Source: an uncultured Muribaculaceae bacterium (lineage in GTDB: Bacteria > Bacteroidota > Bacteroidia > Bacteroidales > Muribaculaceae). From it: DNA of 64,000 bases. The stretch covers positions 42,780-106,779 of the forward strand of contig CAJTXL010000007.1 of the NCBI GenBank assembly GCA_910583525.1, written 5' to 3'. Below are positions 30,801-36,590 of this stretch, piece by piece. The first letter of the stretch is position 1. Each line of letters opens with the position of its first letter. Made by a program: the position numbers and the translations under genes. The notes below the pieces were generated by a model that had not been told where the DNA came from, searched no databases, and saw nothing but the letters and a program-made list of their open reading frames with translations.

Positions 30801-31248
30801 CCGACACCGTATTGATTTTTGTGCCGGGCACAACAACGCTCGCACCTATCACGGGTTCGTTGTCAGGCCCGGTTATATGGCCCGAAACTTTTTTACGGCG
30901 TTCCGCCGACATCCCGGCGGCGGTATCGGCATTTTTTTCAACAATGACAATCGATTTCGGCGACACCACCTTATATGTAAGGTTACGGCCGGCTAAAGTT
31001 GCATCGAGCACGCTTTCGACGCTGGCGTCGGTCTGACGGATAGTGATGTCCTTTCGTTTATCGACAAGTTGCGTGCGATATGAGATGCGGTAATCGGTCT
31101 GCGATTCGATAATCCGGAACACCTCGGCCGGAGATGCGTCCTTGACATCGATGGTCACCTTACCGTTGGCCGCTGACATGGAGATACTGCCTAACAGACA
31201 TGCTATCAGCAGCAGAAATCTCCCACAAAGAGTAATACGTCTTAACAT
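27832..31248 (-). CDS. SusC-family TonB-dependent transporter with STN signalling domain (PUL 1)
   Basis: 1138 residues. Signal peptide, STN/secretin-like domain (about 28-100: KVTIDVKDASPAEVFRIIES), a carboxypeptidase-regulatory-like beta-sandwich (about 120-190: KVSGHITGPDNEPVIGASVV), plug (ITSSSGQPGDGNRIRIRGTG; VEVLKDAASAAIYGSRGANG) and a 22-strand barrel ending in an aromatic strand (FLFGLNVNF). It imports oligosaccharides using TonB. The STN domain plus the adjacent FecR and ECF sigma genes show that substrate occupancy is passed across the envelope to transcription. The 140-bp gap upstream has no TAnnTTTG box, consistent with ECF-dependent control. Confidence 0.95.
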   Translation of the reverse strand: MLRRITLCGRFLLLIACLLGSISMSAANGKVTIDVKDASPAEVFRIIESQTDYRISYRTQLVDKRKDITIRQTDASVESVLDATLAGRNLTYKVVSPKSIVIVEKNADTAAGMSAERRKKVSGHITGPDNEPVIGASVVVPGTKINTVSDVDGNWTLDVPEGTKDIAISYVGCVPQSIKLDGRSVFDTILSEDAQQLDAVVVVGYGVQKKSVVTAAISSVKSDQLKAITPTRMDNVLKGMVSGVSITSSSGQPGDGNRIRIRGTGTINDSNPLYIIDGTPTNGGIDDLNPADIESVEVLKDAASAAIYGSRGANGVILVTTKRGSEGKTSVSYDFSYGIQNPWKKKQMLNATEYATLMNEMRMNDGLAPLYDDPSSLGVGTNWQDVVFDKNSPIINHQLGISGGNGRVNYYVSAGYIYQEGIVGGSKNHSNYERFTVRNNNNYTLFDVKEQRSWLRSLRMGTNVSYSHVKSRGISNNSERGSVLGSALSMTPTLPVYAADAEMTLAKYPHAVVDGNGRPFTIPGVEFAAMPNPMALLYMPCDVNKTDRVMGSAFAELELYTNLKFKSSISGDLSIYQNDGFSLPYYLNSTRQSDTSETWSTMTKGWYWQVENTLAYTLDVIDRHHFNFLVGQSASMAGDQYVSGTSYEIRDPSQPWLDATDQDAKQRSASGAPSPQSRLASYFGRVGYNFDERYLFEFTIRRDGSSKFSPENKWANFPSVSAGWNITNEPFMEKRPQWLTYMKLRASWGKNGNQNIRSFGYTSMMNGGANYIFGIGGVQAIVPGIVPGSYSNAGLRWEESEQTDVGLDLRFFNNSLAVTLDYYNKRTNGMLMEMALPGYIGNNRPLGNVGDMKNEGFEFDLTYTKRFGEVNFRAGINGSYNKNQVVKLGNETGSLNYDAVLGTLGTISRAENGEPFPFFYGWKTAGIFQTAADVASYVNSKGELLQPDAVAGDVIFVDTNNDGVIDDADRCKLGKGMPDWTFGLSLGLEWRGIDFNMLLHATVGNDIYDATRRADYPQVNMPRYMLDRWCGPGSSNELPRLTSKAGGNQNWRSSDLFVHDGSFLRCRSMQLGYTLPQNLTRKFFVNKLRIYVGAENLFTLTRYHGFDPEISSGGTSLGIDKGVYPQARTFLFGLNVNF

Positions 31249-31331
31249 CCAATCTTGGTATTTTTAAGGTTAATATTTGTCTATTACATTTAATGTACGT
31301 AGACGTGTCTCAGAAATACCGAAGAAAACAG

Positions 31332-31345
31332 ATGTTTTAAAACAT
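31332..31345. repeat. 14-bp perfect palindrome between FecR and SusC genes
   Basis: ATGTTTTAAAACAT reads the same on both strands. It lies 43 bp after the FecR gene stop and 84 bp before the susC start codon. It could be an operator or simply AT-rich sequence; a terminator is unlikely because there is no loop. Confidence 0.4.
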
Positions 31346-31388
31346 ATTTTTATGGGTCTGTGAAGATGTCGCTAAAAATGATAATGCG

Positions 31389-32294
31389 TCAGGGCCTCAC
31401 ACTCACATCGGCATCGAATGCGAGACCGATGATGTTCATGGCTTCTTGTATTGAAGCTGTCGGAAGTGTGCCGGTAAACGTTACCGTATCGTCGATACCT
31501 TCGCCGTCGATTGTGATATTCACGCCGTAATATCTGCCGAAAGCATCGGCGACATCGCCTACCGACGCGTCGCGTAGAATGATTTCGCCGCGTTGCCAAG
31601 CCGAAACGGCGTCTATATCGTCGCAATGCGAAACAGTCGCCTTGCCTGCGCGGCAATCAATTTCGGCTTTTTCGCCCGGACGCATATCTGTGCGAGCGCC
31701 ATCGGGAAATTCGAGCTGCACCACACCGCTCTCAAGCGACAATTCGGCCACGCTGTCGTTGCCGCAGTATAGATTGAACGATGTTCCTTTGACAACGACA
31801 TCAAAGCCTTTGGCTTCTACGACAAACGGATGCCCGGCATCTGACTTTACCTCGAAATATCCTTCGCCCGAAAAGGATATGCGACGTTGGCCGTGCATGA
31901 AATCCGACGGCTCGTAGCTAAGCTCAGAGGCATAGCCCATCGTCACTTTCGACCCGTCGGGCAGAACCATTTTGTAGTTCTGCATCGATGCCGAGGAGAA
32001 CGACACCACCGAGTCGTCCATTCCGTGCGACCGGCGGTAGAAATAAACCGTAGATACAATAAACACAGGCAAGAGAACGGCGGCAGCAATGGCTGCAAAC
32101 TTTTTCCACAGCATACGGCGACGTACAGGCGCGCTTCGGAAAGAAGCTTCGAACGAAGCCCAGTCCTCTGCCAACAGACCGGCAAGCTCTTCATCATCTG
32201 AACCGTCGACAAACGAACGCAGCGTCCGCAGTTCATCGGCCGTAATGCTGTCTTCTCTGAATTTTCTCAGCAGTTCATCTATCCGGGCATTCAT
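31389..32294 (-). CDS. FecR-family anti-sigma factor (PUL 1)
   Basis: 301 residues. The cytoplasmic N-terminal part binds the sigma factor (IDELLRKFREDSITADELR), one membrane helix follows at about 82-102 (FAAIAAAVLLPVFIVSTVYF), then a periplasmic FecR domain (LPDGSKVTMGYASELSY; GHPFVVEAKGFDVVVKGTSF) and a DUF4974-like end that contacts the STN domain of SusC. The last strand seems short: the protein stops at DADVSVRP, some residues before the usual end. It follows the sigma gene by 10 bp. Confidence 0.92.
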   Translation of the reverse strand: MNARIDELLRKFREDSITADELRTLRSFVDGSDDEELAGLLAEDWASFEASFRSAPVRRRMLWKKFAAIAAAVLLPVFIVSTVYFYRRSHGMDDSVVSFSSASMQNYKMVLPDGSKVTMGYASELSYEPSDFMHGQRRISFSGEGYFEVKSDAGHPFVVEAKGFDVVVKGTSFNLYCGNDSVAELSLESGVVQLEFPDGARTDMRPGEKAEIDCRAGKATVSHCDDIDAVSAWQRGEIILRDASVGDVADAFGRYYGVNITIDGEGIDDTVTFTGTLPTASIQEAMNIIGLAFDADVSVRP

Positions 32295-32304
32295 AATATA
32301 TGTG

Positions 32305-32859
32305 TTATTGTGTCAGTAGTTTATGTAGTGTTTTAAGGCCGAGCGACAGCGAGTTTTTTACGGTCTGTTCGCTCAAAGAAAGTTTTGCGGCGGCTTCTTT
32401 TGCCGACAATCCCTCGAGCCGGCACATCTCGATGGCTCTGCGTTGCGTGGACGGGAGAGACGACAGGGCCTTGCGTACTTTGGCGACGAACTCGCCATAC
32501 TCGACAGCCGACGCGCTTGTATCGTCCGATTCGATACAGTCGACATAACGAAGATAATCGTCATAAATGCCACGGCTTAACAGCCGGCGAAACTCATCGA
32601 TAATCCTGTGCTTTACCATAGTGAAGAGCAGCGCTCCGAGGCCTTGGTCCGGTCGGACGGTGCGGCGCATGTCCCACAGCTTGATAAAAGCCTCCTGCAC
32701 GATTTCTTTGGCTACCTCGGCATTCTTCGTATAGGTAGTGCAATATGCCAACAGACGCCCGGCATAGCTCCGATATATGATATCGAAAGCCTGACGGGAG
32801 TCTTCGCGCAGCCCGGCTATCAGCAGGCGCTCTCGTAAAATATCGTCATGTGGCAGCAT
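32305..32859 (-). CDS. ECF sigma factor, FecI-like (PUL 1)
   Basis: 184 residues. Region 2 (AFDIIYRSYAGRLLAYCTTY; IVQEAFIKLWDMR) and region 4 (LPSTQRRAIEMCRLEGLSAK then a helix-turn-helix ending VKNSLSLGLKTLHKLL) are intact. Expected to drive the susC operon when released from the FecR partner. ATG 32859 is chosen: the in-frame extension up to 32976 would run through a perfect promoter at 32895-32926. Confidence 0.93.
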   Translation of the reverse strand: MLPHDDILRERLLIAGLREDSRQAFDIIYRSYAGRLLAYCTTYTKNAEVAKEIVQEAFIKLWDMRRTVRPDQGLGALLFTMVKHRIIDEFRRLLSRGIYDDYLRYVDCIESDDTSASAVEYGEFVAKVRKALSSLPSTQRRAIEMCRLEGLSAKEAAAKLSLSEQTVKNSLSLGLKTLHKLLTQ

Positions 32860-32894
32860 AATGCATTGTGGCGGACGCGAATGCTCCGCCGCGG

Positions 32895-32926
32895 CAAATG
32901 TACACATTTTTTCCTTTGCCGCCAAA
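32895..32926 (-). promoter_or_regulatory. Promoter for the PUL 1 sigma/FecR pair
   Basis: On the minus strand TACATTTG (plus 32895-32902) is a perfect TAnnTTTG box with TTTG (plus 32923-32926) exactly 20 nt upstream. The ATG at 32859 is 35 bp downstream. The regulators are therefore expected to be transcribed by the housekeeping sigma. Confidence 0.85.
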
Positions 32927-33016
32927 AACCTTTTTTGATGCCGCACATTTTCCAATCCAATCTCATAGAGCCGCACCGATATACCCCGTTAGGCCTTGAA
33001 ATGATATTTTTTTCGG

Positions 33017-33092
33017 GAAAAGTGTAGTATTGCGAGGATTATTTACATGGAAAAGTGTATATTTGCATCGTAAAATCCCATAGAAAAGTGTA
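33017..33092 (+). repeat. Three direct repeats with 33-bp period upstream of the ATPase gene
   Basis: GAAAAGTGTA occurs at 33017-33026, 33050-33059 and 33083-33092, each exactly 33 bp apart (about three helical turns). The middle copy overlaps a -7 box and the last ends 6 bp before the start codon, so a bound protein would block both transcription and translation start regions. Outside the 10-mer the units are only weakly alike (TATTGC versus ATTTGC). Confidence 0.8.
33058..33065 (+). promoter_or_regulatory. -7 box for the AAA/DUF4143 ATPase gene
   Basis: TATATTTG fits TAnnTTTG exactly and lies 33 bp before the ATG. No good TTTG is found 19-21 nt upstream, so the promoter may be weak or need an activator. 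Confidence 0.6.
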
Positions 33093-33098
33093 ACATCA

Positions 33099-34457
33099 AT
33101 GCTATACAGAAAAATTAGAGCATATATCGATGAACATCTAAAGTCTCGTGAAGACAAAATCCTTCTTATTGAAGGAGCAAGGCAGATTGGCAAATCTTAC
33201 ATCATCAGAGATGTCGGAATAGAACTTTTCGACAATTATGTCGAGATAAACTTCATTGAAGATGATGAAGGCGAAAAGATTTTCAAGAATGTTCACACAA
33301 CCGAAGAGTTTTATCTGAAACTAAGCATGGTTGCCGGCTCTAAATTGGATAAATATGAAAATACATTGGTTTTCATTGATGAGATTCAGCAATATCCACA
33401 ATTCTTGACCATGCTCAAATTCTTGAGAGAAGAGCACCGATATCGGTTTATTTGTAGCGGCAGTCTTCTTGGGATTGCTTTGAAAGGAACAGTTTCAGTA
33501 CCTATCGGAAGTGTAATCCCTAAAAAGATGTATCAACTTGACTTTGAAGAGTTCCTAATTGCGAATGGTTTTGGCAAAGATGCCATTGAACATTTAAGGC
33601 AGTCCTTTGAACAGAAACATTCTTTGTCTGCAGAAGTTCACGACAAAGTGCTTGGTCTTTTCAAGAGATATCTTCTCGTCGGAGGTATGCCGGATGCGGT
33701 CAATGAGTATTTGGCAACTCATAATATAGTAAAGGTAAGAGAGATTCAGGAGTCTATCAGAGTCTTGTACGGCATCGATGCGTCACGTTACGAAGAGGAG
33801 TCTGCCAAGAAATTGCATATTCGCCGTATATATGATATGATTCCTTCTCAGATGGAAAATAAAAAGAAGAGAATTATAGCAAAAGAAATACAGAACAAAA
33901 AAGGAGATAGGTTTTGCAATTATATTGAGGAGTTTGAATATCTGATTAATTCAGGTATTTCAATAGCATCCAACGCCATCAGCAATCCTAAGTATCCATT
34001 AGCCGAATCACAGCAAAAAAACCTATTGAAGCTGTATATGAATGATGTTGGCATGCTGAGTTCTCAGCTATACCAATACAATGTCCAGCCTATTTTGAGC
34101 GACATTGCCGGCATTAATCTTGGCTCCATATACGAAAACGCTGTTGCGCAAGAACTTAAGGCGCATTACAACAAAGTGTTCTATTACGACAATAAACAAA
34201 AGGGAGAGGTTGACTTTCTCGTCGATGATAGCAGCACAATGAGTATTCTGCCAATCGAAGTCAAATCCGGAAAAGACTACACTATTCATAGTGCATTGAA
34301 TAACTTGATGGCTGTCCCAGACTACCATATTGTTTCATCTATTGTTTTCTCAAATGATAGAGAAATTAAGACAAAAGGAAAAATTCTTTATCTTCCGATT
34401 TACTATGTAATGTTTATAGAGAACAAAATACCTATAAAAGAGGATTTGTACTTCTAA
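33099..34457 (+). CDS. AAA-family ATPase with DUF4143 domain
   Basis: 452 residues. Walker A LIEGARQIGKSYIIR (near residue 25), Walker B NTLVFIDEIQQYPQ and sensor-like FICSGSLLGIAL belong to the AAA_14 group; the C-terminal half is DUF4143 with the nuclease-like KGEVDFLVDD ... LPIEVKSGKDY pattern (D-x-D and E-x-K, resembling a PD-(D/E)XK fold). Such proteins are common, often in many copies, in Bacteroidales; their job is unproven, with suggestions including toxin-antitoxin-like or defence roles. The gene is clearly AT-rich (AAA, ATT, TTT codons) against the GC-rich flanks, a sign of recent transfer. It stands alone between two PULs. Confidence 0.85.
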   Translation: MLYRKIRAYIDEHLKSREDKILLIEGARQIGKSYIIRDVGIELFDNYVEINFIEDDEGEKIFKNVHTTEEFYLKLSMVAGSKLDKYENTLVFIDEIQQYPQFLTMLKFLREEHRYRFICSGSLLGIALKGTVSVPIGSVIPKKMYQLDFEEFLIANGFGKDAIEHLRQSFEQKHSLSAEVHDKVLGLFKRYLLVGGMPDAVNEYLATHNIVKVREIQESIRVLYGIDASRYEEESAKKLHIRRIYDMIPSQMENKKKRIIAKEIQNKKGDRFCNYIEEFEYLINSGISIASNAISNPKYPLAESQQKNLLKLYMNDVGMLSSQLYQYNVQPILSDIAGINLGSIYENAVAQELKAHYNKVFYYDNKQKGEVDFLVDDSSTMSILPIEVKSGKDYTIHSALNNLMAVPDYHIVSSIVFSNDREIKTKGKILYLPIYYVMFIENKIPIKEDLYF

Positions 34458-34510
34458 TTACATCAAAGTCTTTATACATTTGATTTTGGTAAGAAAAAAC
34501 GGAAAAAAGA

Positions 34511-34543
34511 TTTGCCGGGGGGTGCATTCATTTTGTATTTTTG
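34511..34543 (+). promoter_or_regulatory. Promoter upstream of the DUF3737 gene
   Basis: TATTTTTG (34536-34543) fits TAnnTTTG, with TTTG (34511-34514) 21 nt upstream. The first clear gene starts at 34739, so the leader would be about 190 nt and would contain the inverted repeat at 34570-34736. Confidence 0.65.
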
Positions 34544-34569
34544 CATACTGAAACATCACATTTCTTTTG

Positions 34570-34736
34570 TAAGTATGTGTACGAAATTATTTAATGTATC
34601 GCCTCATAAATTCTGCGGCGAACTTACGCGTCCGGCTTCAGTTACAATGGAACCCCATTGCGCCATCTGCCGAACTCAAAATTTCATCCACATACTTTAT
34701 AATCCAATACGATAAATAATTTCGCACACATACTTA
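34570..34736. repeat. 24-bp inverted repeat enclosing 119 bp
   Basis: Left arm 34570-34593 (TAAGTATGTGTACGAAATTA then TTTA) pairs with right arm 34713-34736 with one mismatch. The right arm ends 2 bp before the ATG at 34739. A partial direct copy (AATTTC, then CACATACTT-like) lies at 34680-34696. The interior codes for nothing obvious. It may be a small mobile element, an invertible segment or a leader RNA structure. Confidence 0.75.
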
Positions 34737-34738
34737 TC

Positions 34739-35581
34739 ATGGAAATAATAAAAGATAAAGAGTTCGGGGGCGAACGGCCCTTGTTCGGCACGCACGACCT
34801 CACACTCGAAAACGTGACGATACATGCAGGCGAGTCTGCCATAAAGGAGTGCCGCAACATAAACGCCATAGGATGCCGCTTTGAAGGCAAATATCCGTTT
34901 TGGCATGTCGACGGGTTCACAATCAAAAACTGCCTTTTCACCGAGGGTGCACGCGCCGCGTTGTGGTATTCGCGCAATCTGACTATGGAGAATACCCTCG
35001 TTGAAGCCCCGAAGATGTTCCGCGAGATGGACGGAATAAAGCTCTCCAACGTACGCATACCCGACGCGCAGGAAACCCTGTGGCACTGCCGCAACGTGGT
35101 TCTCCGCGATGTCGAAGTAGCAAACGCCGATTATCTGTTCATGCACAGCGAGAACATCGACATCGACCGTTACCGCCAACAGGGCAACTACTCGTTCCAG
35201 TACTGCCGCAACGTAGTTATCCGCAATGCCGTACTGAACACAAAAGACGCCTTTTGGGGTACGGAAAACGTGACAGTCTACGACTCTGAAATTACAGGCG
35301 AATACCTTGCATGGCACTCCAAGAACCTCAGGCTCGTGCGGTGCCGGATATCGGGCACCCAGCCTTTGTGCTATGCCGAAAACCTTGTGCTCGAAGACTG
35401 CGTCTTAGCTCCCGACTGCGATTTGGCATTTGAATACAGCACCGTCGAGGCCACCATCGACAGCCATGTGACAAGCATAAAAAATCCGCGTTCGGGGCAT
35501 ATAAAAGCCCGGAGCATCGGCGAAGTAATAATCGACAAAAATATCAAAGCCCCCGGAGACTGCGAAATAGTCACAGACTGA
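34739..35581 (+). CDS. DUF3737 family right-handed beta-helix protein
   Basis: 280 residues of repeating short strands (ENVTIHAGESAIKECRNI; NVVLRDVEV; NVVIRNAVL; NLRLVRCRI; NLVLEDCVL), the DUF3737 pattern, which predicts a right-handed beta-helix like pectate-lyase folds. There is no signal peptide, so it is probably cytoplasmic. Conserved aromatic and His positions (FWHVDGF, LWHCRN, AWHSKN) recur once per coil. Biochemical role unknown. GC content matches the region on the right, unlike the ATPase gene before it. It ends at a shared terminator. Confidence 0.85.
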   Translation: MEIIKDKEFGGERPLFGTHDLTLENVTIHAGESAIKECRNINAIGCRFEGKYPFWHVDGFTIKNCLFTEGARAALWYSRNLTMENTLVEAPKMFREMDGIKLSNVRIPDAQETLWHCRNVVLRDVEVANADYLFMHSENIDIDRYRQQGNYSFQYCRNVVIRNAVLNTKDAFWGTENVTVYDSEITGEYLAWHSKNLRLVRCRISGTQPLCYAENLVLEDCVLAPDCDLAFEYSTVEATIDSHVTSIKNPRSGHIKARSIGEVIIDKNIKAPGDCEIVTD

Positions 35582-35596
35582 ACATAAGCCTGATGC

Positions 35597-35636
35597 AACG
35601 ACAAAGTGGAGCCTAAAGCTCCACTTTGTCGTTTTC
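35597..35636. terminator. Bidirectional terminator with a stop codon in its loop
   Basis: AACGACAAAGTGGAGC (35597-35612) and GCTCCACTTTGTCGTT (35618-35633) form a perfect 16-bp stem with a 5-nt loop, followed by TTT. The loop contains the TAG stop (plus 35613-35615) of the converging lipoprotein gene, so its last codons form the right arm. It serves the DUF3737 gene and, through the left-arm AA tract, the minus-strand gene. Confidence 0.85.
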
Positions 35637-36482
35637 CATATTGAGAGGAAATCTATACTTGATGGTTTCGGAGAGGGGCACGTCTTCGTGGCGTCCTTCG
35701 ATATGGAGGACGAACGACGAGTTCACACCGTTGAAATCCTGTATCGTTACCGGATTGCTCCATTTCAGCTTGACGTTGCGGCCTGAAACGGAAACCGAGT
35801 CGGGAATATTCCAGAACAAATCCTTTATCTCATATTTCAGAGCATCAGGAAGTCCGTCGACCTGCGGAACTATCGACATTTCGACATCAAACAACGGTGC
35901 CCGGCCTGTTGTCGGACGCCAAGTAAAGTCTTTTTTAGCAAACGGGATGTGTCCTTTGTCGTTCGATTTCAGCTTAAAATTACGCTCAAAGGTTTCGCCG
36001 GAGCTCGACTTTGAACTCAGAGCGACATCGACCGTAGCAGTTGTAGTATAAACCGGCTTCTTGTCGAATACTACGAAATTGAAATCTTCTATCGGCGCAA
36101 CCTCCACGCGTTGCGTTCCGCGACTTACCCCCACAAAAATCTTCATGGTGTGGCGTCCGTGCCCGAAAGAAGCCGCATCATACGAGAGCGGCTCTTCGGG
36201 CGGATAGGGATACTCCTTTATCTCCGTACCATCGACAGCCACTCTCAACGAAACAACTTTTGCATCGCCGGGCGTATTGACCGAAACATCGACATCGGCC
36301 CACACTTTGTCGCCGGATTGCACCCAATGCTCCGAATAGGCGACATTGGCACTGCATTCCACATGCTCGGGACGCAACTCTCCTATCGGGTCGACAGGGT
36401 CATCATCGCCACATGCACATAATGCAGTAACTAAAAAAGCCGTAGCGGCAGAAAAAAGGATATATGGTTTCGTCGATTTCAT
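35613..36482 (-). CDS. Surface lipoprotein of unknown function
   Basis: 289 residues. Signal with LCAC lipobox followed by GDDDP, a Bacteroidetes surface-export signal. The rest is beta-rich: a first domain about 40-130 (VQSGDKVWADVDVSVNTPGD, RHTMKIFVGVSRG) and a second ending in FVLHIEGRHEDVPLSETIKY. No family recognised; the domains suggest Ig-like folds. Start set at ATG 36482 because upstream in-frame sequence covers the promoter. Monocistronic: own promoter, and shared terminator with the DUF3737 gene. It is not clearly part of either PUL. Confidence 0.75.
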   Translation of the reverse strand: MKSTKPYILFSAATAFLVTALCACGDDDPVDPIGELRPEHVECSANVAYSEHWVQSGDKVWADVDVSVNTPGDAKVVSLRVAVDGTEIKEYPYPPEEPLSYDAASFGHGRHTMKIFVGVSRGTQRVEVAPIEDFNFVVFDKKPVYTTTATVDVALSSKSSSGETFERNFKLKSNDKGHIPFAKKDFTWRPTTGRAPLFDVEMSIVPQVDGLPDALKYEIKDLFWNIPDSVSVSGRNVKLKWSNPVTIQDFNGVNSSFVLHIEGRHEDVPLSETIKYRFPLNMENDKVEL

Positions 36483-36503
36483 AAGCGGATTTTTAAAGAA
36501 TTG

Positions 36504-36536
36504 CAAATTTACGCTTTCTTTTGCATATCGATGCAA
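36504..36536 (-). promoter_or_regulatory. Promoter of the lipoprotein gene
   Basis: On the minus strand TAAATTTG (plus 36504-36511) fits TAnnTTTG, with TTGC (plus 36533-36536) 21 nt upstream. The start codon is 21 bp downstream. Confidence 0.75.
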
Positions 36537-36566
36537 GGAAAAACGTTAATTTGCAATTCTTAAATG

Positions 36567-36585
36567 CGAAGTCATCGTGACTTCG
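36567..36585 (-). terminator. Possible terminator at the end of PUL 2
   Basis: CGAAGTCA and TGACTTCG form an 8-bp stem with a 3-nt loop, 5 bp after the GH2 stop. The following minus-strand sequence (CATTTAAG) is only weakly T-rich, so it may be inefficient. Confidence 0.45.
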
Positions 36586-36590
36586 GTGTC

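Noticed and set aside
33017..33092. CRISPR-like array
   Set aside because: Only three 10-bp repeats with 23-bp intervals; no longer repeat unit and no cas genes. Treated as candidate operator repeats instead.
34512..34715. 67-codon plus-strand frame before the DUF3737 gene
   Set aside because: It has no family features, runs through the inverted repeat and the start of its interior, and its codon use is unlike the neighbours; the region is better explained as promoter and leader.
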